Made by a program: the position numbers and the translations under genes. The notes beneath the pieces are model-generated. The model made no database searches. It saw nothing but the letters and a program-made list of their open reading frames with translations, and was not told where the DNA came from. This document shows positions 25,389 to 34,707 of a stretch of DNA of 62,006 nt, one piece after another. Position 1 is the stretch's first letter. The number at the start of each line of letters is the position of its first letter. The DNA is from Crocosphaera sp. (GTDB lineage Bacteria > Cyanobacteriota > Cyanobacteriia > Cyanobacteriales > Microcystaceae): the NCBI GenBank assembly GCA_030066295.1, contig JASJBX010000051.1, positions 1 to 62,006 of the forward strand. Reading direction: 5' to 3'.

Positions 25389-27497
25389 ATGACAAAGAAT
25401 CTCGATTTTGCTAGGATACCTCGGACAGAATCATTGATGAGCAGATCAAAATCGGTTTTAACACAACTCCTGCAAATTTTTCCTCAATGGCGGCCTCAAA
25501 TGTATTTTAAGGCTTCCTTAACGGCCTTATCTCACGCTATGGAGGATCAGGTATTAGCAGGATCGGAAGAACCATTAGTCATTGCCAGTTTTCAACGAGA
25601 ACGATTTTATCGTCAAGAAGCCCAAAGATATCGACGGATTGCTCAAAAAAGCAATCAAGTTTATGTGTTAGCGGCCCCTGAAACCGACTTTAAAAATCGG
25701 TCTGACGACTACGAAACCATCGCTTTTGATAATGAAGATACCCTGACGCAAGAATGGCATTTAATTGTTCTGGGCGACACCTATAGTAGTTGTTTAATTT
25801 GCCAAGAAAAAATTACGGCCCAAAGCCAAACCATGACAGCAGTCATCGATAATAATCGTCGTTTTGAAGGGATCTGGACCTTTGATCGCCGGGTTACGGA
25901 ACAGGCCGCCCATATCTTATTCAAGACCATCCTTGATTATCGCCCAGAACTAGAAGAAAAAATTCAAAACGCCTGTACTCAATATAGACTTTCGGATCTA
26001 TTTAAAGAAGAACCCCCTCAGCAAAAAGACATTGATAACACCACTTGGGATGTCACCAATAATAACCCCGACCCCTTTGTACAACGTTTGGTGACCTATC
26101 TTCAAGCCGGCCAATATAAACTGATCAAGGCCAATCGTTCTCTGGCGGCCAAAGAACACAAGGAAAGGTTAATTAACTCGGTTACTACCGCGATTCGTTT
26201 ATCTCTAGATCCGGATGAGATTATGCAGATCGCTGTCCAAAAGCTAGGGGAAGGGTTAGGGGTTTGTCGTTGCTTGGTTTATCGTTGCAAGGAAACCGAT
26301 CCCACCGCTACCATTGAACACGAATTTCTCAATCAAGGTATTCCCTCCATTAAAGGGCAAACTTGGCCCCTACGACACAATCCTCTATTTCAGGAAGTGG
26401 TTGAGTTACGAGATGCGTTAACCATTGATAACGCCAGCAGTGATCCACGGATCATCAATGGCGCAAACCCATCAGAACAATCTTTACAAACATTGGTCAG
26501 TCGTTGTTCGATTTTGTCCTGGATGTTAGTACCGATTTGTTATCGAGGTCGACTGTTGGGGATGTTGGAGTTGCACCATTGCGGACCCAAACCGGTTACC
26601 TGGAAAGAAGAAGACGTGGCCTTGGTCAATGCGATCGCCACTCAAATTGGGGTTGCTCTCATCCAAGCAGAAGCCTATGCTAATCTTCAGGACCTTAATG
26701 AACAATTGGAGGCCCTCGATCGCACTCGTTCTAATTTAGTGGCTATCACAGGCCATGAATTAAGGACTCCCTTATCGACGATTCAAGTCTGTCTAGAAAG
26801 TTTGGCTTCAGAACCAGATATGTCCCCCGAATTACGTCAAGTGATGCTCAATACGGCCTTGCAAGATGCGGAACGAATGCGGAAACTGGTACAAGACTTC
26901 CTCACTTTATCCCAGTTGGAAAGTGGACGGGTAGAATGGAATATTGAAGCCTTAAATTTACACGAATGTATCGAATTATCTTTAAGTAATGTGCGGGCGC
27001 GTCATAAAGATACACCACTCCCTAACATTGAAAATCTGGTTAAAGAAGAGTTACCCCTGGTGAAAGCCGATGGAGAATGGTTAGTGGAAGTGCTGGCGAA
27101 ATTATTAGACAACGCTTGCAAATTTACCAGCGAAGAGGGGAAAATTACCATCGAGGTCAGTTCTCACAGCAGAAACCACATAGAAGTCACGGTGGCAGAT
27201 ACAGGACGAGGCATCGAACCGAAACGCTTGGAAACGGTTTTTGACCGATTTTACCAAGAAGAAGGCGCATTACGTCGCAGTACAGGGGGAACGGGTTTAG
27301 GGTTAGCCATTTGTCGTCAAATTGTTCGGGGTTGGGGTGGAAAAATTTGGGCTGAGTCCCAAGGCAAAGATCACGGCAGTCAATTTCACTTTACTGTCCC
27401 TATTTATCCCGATCAAATGCCAATTCAACGATCTAATCAAACCATGACCCGTTCTTCTCGTGGTAAACCAAAGGCCAAGGGAAAACGGAAAAAATAA
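25389..27497 (+). CDS. DICT-GAF sensor histidine kinase
   Basis: A 702-residue soluble kinase. Residues about 20-200 are a DICT domain (QLLQIFPQWRPQMYFKASLT), 260-425 a GAF domain, 445-510 HisKA with VAITGHELRTPLSTIQ, and 555-675 the HATPase with LLDNACKFTSEEG, VADTGRGIEP and GTGLGLAI. DICT domains occur with GAF and light-sensing proteins. The ATG at 25437 (MSRSKSVLTQL) is an alternative start, as the first 16 residues are outside the domain. Divergent from rpaA, which may share the promoter region. The cognate regulator is unknown. Confidence 0.88.
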   Translation: MTKNLDFARIPRTESLMSRSKSVLTQLLQIFPQWRPQMYFKASLTALSHAMEDQVLAGSEEPLVIASFQRERFYRQEAQRYRRIAQKSNQVYVLAAPETDFKNRSDDYETIAFDNEDTLTQEWHLIVLGDTYSSCLICQEKITAQSQTMTAVIDNNRRFEGIWTFDRRVTEQAAHILFKTILDYRPELEEKIQNACTQYRLSDLFKEEPPQQKDIDNTTWDVTNNNPDPFVQRLVTYLQAGQYKLIKANRSLAAKEHKERLINSVTTAIRLSLDPDEIMQIAVQKLGEGLGVCRCLVYRCKETDPTATIEHEFLNQGIPSIKGQTWPLRHNPLFQEVVELRDALTIDNASSDPRIINGANPSEQSLQTLVSRCSILSWMLVPICYRGRLLGMLELHHCGPKPVTWKEEDVALVNAIATQIGVALIQAEAYANLQDLNEQLEALDRTRSNLVAITGHELRTPLSTIQVCLESLASEPDMSPELRQVMLNTALQDAERMRKLVQDFLTLSQLESGRVEWNIEALNLHECIELSLSNVRARHKDTPLPNIENLVKEELPLVKADGEWLVEVLAKLLDNACKFTSEEGKITIEVSSHSRNHIEVTVADTGRGIEPKRLETVFDRFYQEEGALRRSTGGTGLGLAICRQIVRGWGGKIWAESQGKDHGSQFHFTVPIYPDQMPIQRSNQTMTRSSRGKPKAKGKRKK

Positions 27498-27519
27498 GCG
27501 ATCGCCTCAGTTCACACCT

Positions 27520-30500
27520 CTAAGGGCTGGCGGAAAAATCTAAGCTCAATTGAATATGATTATTATTGTATTGTTTATCTTCATTTTGAGATTTTGGTAA
27601 GCGATAGGCTTCAAACCAAGGTTCGGAGGTTCCCGGGGTGTTTTGATCTTTTAATAGCCATTGTTGAAAGACTTTTTCTCGGTCATCGTTAGGGGTAACT
27701 ATTTGATAAAGTCGGACTCTTTTTTTATTTATTGTTTTGGTTCCACAACAGATCAAATTGTATCCAATTTTATCGAGTAATCGTTTAATAATAGTAATTG
27801 GACTGGCATTTTTGGCAAGACCAATTCCCATAATTGTTTTGATGTCTTTTCTATTATTGGTGGCTAATACTGCCATATCTATAAGATCGGCATCGACATT
27901 GATTAATTTTCTATTAATACTTTTTAGCAAAACTGGTATTCCTAACACTTCCATTGTTCCGATAATAGCCCCAAATTGACTACTATTAAAATCAGGTAAA
28001 AAGATACTACCTTGCCCTTGTTCAATTAATTTTTTTGCGACGATAGCATCTCTATCAGCTAAATAATTACGACCTATAGTTAGGAAGTAATGGGTTCTAA
28101 TTTTTTGATACCAACCTTCATTATCTAAAGCAACCAATTGAGGAGTAACTGGAATACAATAACGACGTTGTAAATCATATTTTCTGAGTGTTCTGCGTTC
28201 TTTGACTGTTTTGACTAAAGATTTTTTAATGGTTTGATATTCTTCATCATTTAAGTCGGGAGATTGGGCAATTTTTTGACAATCTAATTGGTAATTACTT
28301 TGTCTCACTTCTTCGATAGTTTCTATGAGTTGATTATTGACTAGATGTGAAACTTTTTTGCTTTTATTTGTTTGTTTTTTGTCCTTTTGTTTCTTTTTGA
28401 GGGCTAAGCTTATCCGATGATTAGCTTCTTGAATAATTCTAATAATTGTTTCTCGATAGTGAATCATTTGTGCATTAATTCTTACTGCTATTTTTGCCCA
28501 ACATAATAAAGATTCTGCTTGAAAACCAGTATCCAGGTCATCCAATGATTCTAAATCAGATTGTTGTAATAATCGAATGTTCAACTGAGTTAAACGATGA
28601 CCTGATGTTAACAAGTTGGGAATGGATGTCGAGCCATTACCCACCTTATTAAACCCATAAGATGCTAACCAAAGATAGCGAGGAATATTATCTCTTATTC
28701 TACCTAAAGATTGAATAACAGATGTAGGAGTTTGTACCCCTTGAGCAAGACACCATACTGATGTAAAGTGATTTTTAATATCAATACTAATCCCTGTTTC
28801 AATCGCAGGACTACTTAAGACAATATCATAATTAATTAATATTTTATTGAGTTGGGTCATACATTGATAAGCAGGATGATGAGGATCGGTTAATGATTGG
28901 GAATCAATGCGTAAAATTTGAGCAGTTGGAAATTGTTTCTTCAGATAAGCTTCTAGGGTTTGTGTTCCCCATTTACTGGTGATTTTTTGGGCAGATAAAC
29001 AGACAAATGGTTTACCCCCTTCCCGAATATGTTCCACTAAGTCTTGAAGGAAACGTTTTGGGTTTTTTTCCGAATAGTTATAACCTGACCAGGTTTCTTT
29101 AATTAACGATTTCCAATGATTCTGAATAATAAAAGGGTTTAAATCGATTCCTGACAAAGCTATTAAATAATCTAAGGAAACATCGCTTAAGTGAGCATCC
29201 GCAACAAAAATTTGACCATTACTGTCTACAACAACTTGCAAAAGTCTCTTTAAAACTCTCAAAATAGTTACACGATTATTGGTACAGGTTTCAGAGTTTA
29301 AACCATGCCATATTACCTGTTCTACTTCATCAATAATAACTAAAGCATCTCGCCAATCTTCAGGATTAAACTTCGCTTGAGAATTTTCGTGCAACGAGTC
29401 AATACATAATCCATAACCGAATGATTGATCCACAGAATGATCTTTGATCTCGGTAATGTAAGGGAGTCCAAACCGTTGACATAACTGTTCGACTAATTTA
29501 ATCCGATGACCAATTACTAATACTTTTTGATTCTGGGCAATCGCCGCTTTAACAATTTTGCCTAATGCTTCGGTTTTTCCTGTACCAATACCTGATTTAA
29601 TTCCAATGATTTTCGCCGTATCAGGAATTACCACATCGGGAAGATAAGCACAATTAACTTCTAGGTTAGCTCCATGGGTTAATTGGGTAAATTTTCTCGC
29701 TTTCCATAGCTGCAAAGGCCAGGCTTTTTGATAACAGTCATCAAAGGCTTTTTTTCCTTGATTAACCAGCAAATCATCTACCCCTTTACCCTGTTCCGAG
29801 TTCCAATGGATTACTTTAACTTGGCATCCTCTTTGCGTCAACAAATAACCCAATTTTCTAATGGCATGGTTAACCGCTTTTATGGTACTGGGTTGCTGAT
29901 CTTGATCGAAGGCAATATAAATTTCTCGTCCCCCAGATGTTAGCTTTTTTAACTGGGGAATTAAATGAGATTTACCGATCCGGTTTCCCTGTTCATCTTT
30001 TGGGGTACGATAGCCATTATTAATCCCAGGAAGCGCGATCGCCACATAGCCAGCACTTAATAAGGCTCCTGCTTTTTTGGCTCCTTCGGTAATACAGATG
30101 GGAATGGATGGATGCTCCATCACCCATTGCCAAAACCCCCCATCCGGTTGCGTCGGATTAACCTGTTCTGGAGTAAAATGAATCTGGTACTGTTGCGCTA
30201 TAGTTGACCACAGATGGAAGGGTACTCTTAAGGCAAAGATCCCCGTAGCTGTTTGGGGTGGGTGTTCATACTTGATGAGTTTACCCTGACCATAACTGAG
30301 TCGTGGCTGTTCGGGTTTGAAGCATCCCCAAAGATCCCTATCTCCGGTCATCACATCAACCCCGGAACACCACCAACCCCCCTGTTCTGTGTGTTGATAA
30401 CGCTTTAAAATATTATTGGTGAGTCTCCCATCGTTTCGTCGGGGAAGCTCATCGGAATATAGTAAATGCTCTGAAGGATAAACCCCCTCTAACGCTGTCA

Positions 30501-30561
30501 CATTCAGTTCTATTAGCTGCTTATCAACACAACTATTTAACCATTCTTGTTGATGGTCCAT
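27520..30561 (-). CDS. Plasmid-type replication protein, CyRepA1 family (DUF3854 + helicase-like)
   Basis: About 1013 residues. The N-terminal half carries a Toprim-like DUF3854 domain: PICITEGAKKAGALLSAGYV and EIYIAFDQDQQPSTI. The central part is helicase-like, with Walker A GIKSGIGTGKTEALGKI and DEVEQ-type Walker B (LVIIDEVEQVIWH), then SPAIETGISI. This is the CyRepA1 architecture known as a replication initiator of cyanobacterial plasmids. The ATG at 30561 has a GGGAGAAG ribosome binding site; the frame also opens at 30606. On what appears to be chromosome, it may be an integrated plasmid relic or a domesticated copy. Confidence 0.8.
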   Translation of the reverse strand: MDHQQEWLNSCVDKQLIELNVTALEGVYPSEHLLYSDELPRRNDGRLTNNILKRYQHTEQGGWWCSGVDVMTGDRDLWGCFKPEQPRLSYGQGKLIKYEHPPQTATGIFALRVPFHLWSTIAQQYQIHFTPEQVNPTQPDGGFWQWVMEHPSIPICITEGAKKAGALLSAGYVAIALPGINNGYRTPKDEQGNRIGKSHLIPQLKKLTSGGREIYIAFDQDQQPSTIKAVNHAIRKLGYLLTQRGCQVKVIHWNSEQGKGVDDLLVNQGKKAFDDCYQKAWPLQLWKARKFTQLTHGANLEVNCAYLPDVVIPDTAKIIGIKSGIGTGKTEALGKIVKAAIAQNQKVLVIGHRIKLVEQLCQRFGLPYITEIKDHSVDQSFGYGLCIDSLHENSQAKFNPEDWRDALVIIDEVEQVIWHGLNSETCTNNRVTILRVLKRLLQVVVDSNGQIFVADAHLSDVSLDYLIALSGIDLNPFIIQNHWKSLIKETWSGYNYSEKNPKRFLQDLVEHIREGGKPFVCLSAQKITSKWGTQTLEAYLKKQFPTAQILRIDSQSLTDPHHPAYQCMTQLNKILINYDIVLSSPAIETGISIDIKNHFTSVWCLAQGVQTPTSVIQSLGRIRDNIPRYLWLASYGFNKVGNGSTSIPNLLTSGHRLTQLNIRLLQQSDLESLDDLDTGFQAESLLCWAKIAVRINAQMIHYRETIIRIIQEANHRISLALKKKQKDKKQTNKSKKVSHLVNNQLIETIEEVRQSNYQLDCQKIAQSPDLNDEEYQTIKKSLVKTVKERRTLRKYDLQRRYCIPVTPQLVALDNEGWYQKIRTHYFLTIGRNYLADRDAIVAKKLIEQGQGSIFLPDFNSSQFGAIIGTMEVLGIPVLLKSINRKLINVDADLIDMAVLATNNRKDIKTIMGIGLAKNASPITIIKRLLDKIGYNLICCGTKTINKKRVRLYQIVTPNDDREKVFQQWLLKDQNTPGTSEPWFEAYRLPKSQNEDKQYNNNHIQLSLDFSASP

Positions 30562-30606
30562 CTTATCTTCTCCCGACAATTGAATTCCCACAAACTCTAT
30601 ACGCAA

Positions 30607-30823
30607 GGCATCGATTGCTTCAAAAAGGGTTGAGGATAACTAACCGCTTTACCGACCATGCTCTATATGTAGCGTTTGGACTTACAATCTTAAGAGCAAA
30701 ACACTAAATATGGAAGGGACAGGTGAACTATTTTCCTGAAACCTTGACCGGAAAATCAGGGGTTCAAGGCCCTGAGTCTGAGAAAAAAAGTAAACTAGAA
30801 AAATAACGAATTAAAAAAATTGT
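30607..30823. other. Spacer upstream of the CyRepA1-like gene with an inverted repeat
   Basis: CCTTGA and TCAAGG (near 30743-30767) can pair across a 17-base loop within a G/C-richer patch. This could be a terminator or a remnant of a replication origin; no iterons are evident. Confidence 0.3.
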
Positions 30824-31369
30824 ATGGCCCGTAGACCTCCTCCTCGCTACCCCGATCGCCGTTCTAACCCTTCTCCTTCCCCCTCCTTCGGTTCAAATAT
30901 CAACTATGGAACCATCGCCCTATTTGGCGGTATTTTCGTCTTGGGGATCGGCGTAGGGATCGGAGTCAGTTCTAACGCCAGTTTTGACCCCCAAAACGTA
31001 GCTTCAAGGGAGGTCATTGATAAAAGTGCGCCCAATGCAGAACTCTGTGTGCAATACGGGGCCAGTTCCATCGTCACCGATATGCGTGTCTTTATCACCC
31101 TCAACCCCTTTAGCGTTTTTGTTACACAGCCTCAAATGCAGCCGGGTTGTGTCCTTCGTCGTTCTAATATGAACCTATTGGAACAAAAACGTTTGATTAC
31201 TTCAGAACAAGCGAGAGATTGTCGAAATCGCATGAATACCTTTGGATTTGTGGGATCTTTGGACAGTAACCCCAGAATTGACTGTGTTTATCCCAACGAT
31301 GCAGCCGGAAACCTCTTCCTCAACCCCCCTGGTTCGGTTAACCCTCGGTCAGAAGGAGAGAATTTTTGA
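30824..31369 (+). CDS. DUF3172 protein
   Basis: A 181-residue cyanobacterial protein with an N-terminal Pro/Arg/Ser-rich tail (residues 1-25), one membrane segment near 28-50 (TIALFGGIFVLGIGVGIGV) and an outer domain with three cysteines (NAELCVQYG, PGCVLRRSN, RDCRNRMN, IDCVYPND). This is the DUF3172 family, conserved and of unknown function. Confidence 0.85.
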   Translation: MARRPPPRYPDRRSNPSPSPSFGSNINYGTIALFGGIFVLGIGVGIGVSSNASFDPQNVASREVIDKSAPNAELCVQYGASSIVTDMRVFITLNPFSVFVTQPQMQPGCVLRRSNMNLLEQKRLITSEQARDCRNRMNTFGFVGSLDSNPRIDCVYPNDAAGNLFLNPPGSVNPRSEGENF

Positions 31370-31433
31370 TTAAGTCAAGATTAAAATACATTTATCCGAT
31401 AAGATGGGACAAAAATAGTTTAGTAAACTTAGT

Positions 31434-32354
31434 ATGAGTATTGATGAAAAACAAGCCATCACCATTGCTGTTGTAGGAGATGTTCATGATCAATGGGAGG
31501 AAGCGGATAATGATGCTTTAGAACAATTAAACCTTGATCTGGTTTTGTTTGTGGGAGATTTTGGTAACGAATCCGTTCCCGTGGTTCGTAGAATTAGTCA
31601 GTTATCGGTGGCAAAAGCGGTGATCATGGGCAATCATGACGCTTGGTACACCGCTTCTGCTTGGGGAAGAAAACAATGTCCTTACGATCGCCGTCATGAA
31701 GATTGGTTACAAGATCAACTCGATATCTTCGGGGATCTTCATGTAGGTTACAGTAAGTTAGATTTTCCTCAGTTTAATCTCTCGGTAGTGGGGAGTCGTC
31801 CCTATAGTTGGGGCGGCCCAGAATGGAAAAATAAAAGCTTTTTACGCGATCGCTATCAAGTCTCTAATTTTACACAATCCACAGAAAAAATAATGAAAGC
31901 TGTGCAAGAAACCAGCGAAAAAAATATCCTTTTCTTAGGTCATAATGGTCCGGCTGGTTTAGGGAAACATCCTGATGCCATTTGCGGAAAAGATTGGCAA
32001 CCGTTAGGAGGAGATCACGGTGATCCGGACTTTGCTGAAGCCATTAAACAGACTTATAGTTTAGGAAAAAACATTCCTTTAGTGACCTTTGGTCATATGC
32101 ACCATCGTCTTCGTCATACCCGTTCCCAACTGCGGACAAGGGTAATTAATAATCAACAAGGAACGGTTTATTTAAACGCTGCTTGTGTTCCCCGTATTGT
32201 TGAAAAAGAAGGTCAAAAATTACGCAATTTTTCTTTAGTTTCTTTAGAAAATGATCAAGTTAGCCAGATTTCTTTAGTTTGGGTAGATCATCAAGGGGCG
32301 ATCGCTTCTCGAGATTCTCTTTATAAAAAACCAATTCTTTCATCCATTCATTAA
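31434..32354 (+). CDS. Metallophosphoesterase, TIGR04168 family
   Basis: A 306-residue calcineurin-like phosphoesterase with VVGDVHDQWEEAD, LFVGDFGNES, VIMGNHDAWY, FLGHNGPAGL and VTFGHMHHRLRH, the five metal-binding motifs. The subtype TIGR04168 is cyanobacterial and plastid-related. Substrate unknown. It is five bases upstream of the hydrolase gene, so likely co-transcribed. Confidence 0.9.
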   Translation: MSIDEKQAITIAVVGDVHDQWEEADNDALEQLNLDLVLFVGDFGNESVPVVRRISQLSVAKAVIMGNHDAWYTASAWGRKQCPYDRRHEDWLQDQLDIFGDLHVGYSKLDFPQFNLSVVGSRPYSWGGPEWKNKSFLRDRYQVSNFTQSTEKIMKAVQETSEKNILFLGHNGPAGLGKHPDAICGKDWQPLGGDHGDPDFAEAIKQTYSLGKNIPLVTFGHMHHRLRHTRSQLRTRVINNQQGTVYLNAACVPRIVEKEGQKLRNFSLVSLENDQVSQISLVWVDHQGAIASRDSLYKKPILSSIH

Positions 32355-32359
32355 TAACT

Positions 32360-33169
32360 ATGAGGTTACTATCTCCTTTTTCTGCTGAATCTTTTAAACC
32401 GTTATTGATTTATTTTCCAGGTATGGATGGAACCGGAAATTTGTTTCATCGACAAGGAGAAAAATTAAAGGATTTTTTTTCGATTCGTTGTTTATCGATT
32501 CCATCTAATGATCAAAGTGATTGGTCAACTTTGGTTGATAATACGGTTACTTTGATTAGAAAAGAATTAGCTTCTCATCCTCATTCCTCAGTTTATTTAT
32601 GTGGTGAATCCTTTGGGGGGTGTTTAGGGATTAAAGTGGCTTTAGCGGTTCCTGAATTAATAGAAAAAGTCATTTTAATTAATCCAGCTTCTTCTTTTAA
32701 TAAACGACCTTTTTTAAAGTGGGGAGTCGAGTTAAATCAGTGGGTTCCTAACTTTATTTATCAGGGATCAACTGTGATCCTTCTATCGTTTTTAGGGTCA
32801 TTAGATCGTATGAAAAATAGGGACAGTCAGGCGTTATTAGCTGCTATGCAATCCCTTCCTCAAGAAGTGGTGAGTTGGCGACTTTCTTTGTTACGAGATT
32901 TTGAAGTTAACCCCGATAACTTAAAACAGTTTGAAAAACCTATATTACTATTAGCGAGTCAGGAAGATAAATTATTACCCTCTGTTGAAGAGGGAAAAGA
33001 ATTAGTTGATTATTTTCCTAATAGTCGCTTAACCATTTTACCTAAGAGTGGTCATGCTTGTTTATTAGAAAATGATGTTAATTTACTAAAAATTCTGCAA
33101 AAAAATGATTTTGTTTCAAAAAGCAACATCTTGGATGGTAATGTGTACTTGACATACTCCACTCCCTGA
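32360..33169 (+). CDS. Alpha/beta hydrolase, 3' end altered by an inserted element
   Basis: A 269-residue protein with an oxyanion loop IYFPGMDGTGNLFHRQG, the nucleophile elbow YLCGESFGGCLGIKVAL (GESFG), PILLLASQEDKLLP and SGHACLLEN (catalytic histidine). It looks like the phytyl-ester/acyl-transfer group of plastid-type esterases. All catalytic residues are intact. The last seven residues (LTYSTP region) and the stop lie inside the IS200/IS605-type element at 33149-33552, so the native C-terminus was replaced. Confidence 0.8.
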   Translation: MRLLSPFSAESFKPLLIYFPGMDGTGNLFHRQGEKLKDFFSIRCLSIPSNDQSDWSTLVDNTVTLIRKELASHPHSSVYLCGESFGGCLGIKVALAVPELIEKVILINPASSFNKRPFLKWGVELNQWVPNFIYQGSTVILLSFLGSLDRMKNRDSQALLAAMQSLPQEVVSWRLSLLRDFEVNPDNLKQFEKPILLLASQEDKLLPSVEEGKELVDYFPNSRLTILPKSGHACLLENDVNLLKILQKNDFVSKSNILDGNVYLTYSTP

Positions 33170-33552
33170 AGTGAGTGGATTCTCCCGGACTTGCGTATAG
33201 GGATTACTGGCTCATCCAGACCGCTTAACCATCTCTGCTCTCGCAACAGTTGGCCAGAGGCGGGGCTGTCCCCAGTCGTTTAGGTGGTTGGCCTCAGTTT
33301 TCGGATGCCCTCCGATACTGTTTACTTGAAATTTGGGCTTTTTGAACTTTGGTACTCCTCTCGTTTCCCTAGCTATTTTTGCTGTGCTTTCGCCACCACA
33401 GGTTCTTGGTTTCGACCTTCTCGGAACGCTTTGCCTCTAGGGTTGCCTAGCCTACGCAGTAGGGGGTCGGGTATTTCAACCATACAAATTCTAGCACAAA
33501 TTTCGCTTACTGTACGCCGTAAACGGCGGGGCTTTAAACCCCTACTTTTTTG
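33149..33552 (-). mobile_element. Non-autonomous IS200/IS605-type element, omega-RNA-like
   Basis: Read on the minus strand, the element has a left end with two palindromes (GGGGTTTAAAGCCCC and GCCGTTTACGGC) next to a TTAC target-like sequence at 33553-33556. Its right end is GGGAGAATCCACTC, loop, GAGTGGAGTATGTCAA, closely resembling the 3' end of TnpB omega-RNAs and the TCAA cleavage site of IS605 elements. About 404 bases are too short for tnpB, and no intact frame is present. The ends should be mobile only if TnpA is supplied in trans. Confidence 0.65.
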
Positions 33553-33630
33553 GTAATTTTATTAATTTTCACAGATCACTGAATAGAATGATTATAATGA
33601 CGAGAAATTATATGGTGTGAAGAGAAATCT

Positions 33631-34647
33631 ATGGCCGTTCAATTAAAACAAGCCCTAACCGTAGGGACCTATATCATCAGCCAACGTTTAAAGGGTCGTC
33701 AACGCTTTCCCTTAGTGTTGATGTTAGAACCCTTATTCCGTTGTAACTTAGCCTGTTCTGGATGCGGAAAAATACAACATCCCACCGATATTTTAGCCCG
33801 CAATCTGACCCCCGAAGAATGCTTCAAAGCCGTAGAAGAATGCGGTGCGCCAGTGGTATCTATTCCGGGTGGTGAACCTTTACTGCATCCTCAAATTGAT
33901 GAGATTGTCAAAGGATTAGTTGAAAGGAAGAAATTTGTCTATCTGTGTACTAATGCCATCCTCTTAGAAAAGAGTTTACATAAGTTTGAACCCTCCCCTT
34001 ATTTTTGCTTCAGTGTGCATTTAGATGGACTCAGAGAACATCATGATAAATGTGTCGATCGCAAAGGGGTTTTTGATAAAGCGATCGCAGGGATCAAAGC
34101 AGCCAAAGCCAAAGGGTTTCGGGTAACCACTAATACCACCGTTTTTGAAGGAACCGACCCCAAAGAAATGCAAGAATTCTTTGATTTCTTAGACACATTG
34201 GGAACGGATGGGATGATGATTTCTCCTGGGTATAGTTATGAATGGGCCCCGGATCAAGATCATTTCTTAAAACGGGAGCAAACTAAGAAATTATTCCGAG
34301 AAATTTTAATGCCTTGGAAGTTAGGTAAAAAGAAATGGAACTTCAATCATAATCCTCTCTTTTTAGATTTTCTTTTAGGGGAAAAAGATTATGAATGTAC
34401 CCCTTGGGGAAGTCCCAGTTATAGCGTTTTAGGGTGGCAAAAACCCTGTTATCTCCTCAATGAAGGCCATTATCAAACCTTCAATGAGTTGATGGAAGAA
34501 ACCCAATGGGAAAACTATGGACGGGCCAGTGGTAATCCTCAATGTGCCGACTGTATGGTACATTGTGGTTATGAACCCACCGCAGCCGTAGATGCCATGA
34601 ACCCGGCTAATATGGGACGTGCTTTAGGTAGTGTTATTAGTGCTTAA
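33631..34647 (+). CDS. hpnH: Adenosyl-hopene transferase HpnH
   Basis: A 338-residue radical SAM protein with the cluster motif CX3CX2C at Cys38, Cys42 and Cys45 ([17 protein letters not shown]), then [13 protein letters not shown]. Two more cysteine groups near the C-terminus ([12 protein letters not shown]) are typical of HpnH. It adds adenosine to hopene (diploptene), the first step of extended hopanoid synthesis for membranes. Full length, monocistronic, with a strong terminator. Confidence 0.95.
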   Translation: MAVQLKQALTVGTYIISQRLKGRQRFPLVLMLEPLFRCNLACSGCGKIQHPTDILARNLTPEECFKAVEECGAPVVSIPGGEPLLHPQIDEIVKGLVERKKFVYLCTNAILLEKSLHKFEPSPYFCFSVHLDGLREHHDKCVDRKGVFDKAIAGIKAAKAKGFRVTTNTTVFEGTDPKEMQEFFDFLDTLGTDGMMISPGYSYEWAPDQDHFLKREQTKKLFREILMPWKLGKKKWNFNHNPLFLDFLLGEKDYECTPWGSPSYSVLGWQKPCYLLNEGHYQTFNELMEETQWENYGRASGNPQCADCMVHCGYEPTAAVDAMNPANMGRALGSVISA

Positions 34648-34661
34648 TTTTGTTTAATTTT

Positions 34662-34707
34662 AAGGGAATGGAAACTAGAAGTAAGTTATCCATTCCCTTT
34701 ATTTTTT
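34662..34707 (+). terminator. Bidirectional terminator between hpnH and the PIN gene
   Basis: AAGGGAATGGA (34662-34672) pairs perfectly with TCCATTCCCTT (34689-34699) over 11 bases, followed by TATTTTTT. It touches the minus-strand stop codon at 34699-34701. Confidence 0.85.

Noticed and set aside
33284-33556. 90-codon plus-strand frame after the hydrolase
   Set aside because: It lies inside the IS200/IS605-like remnant and follows its palindromic end sequence; composition is not protein-like.
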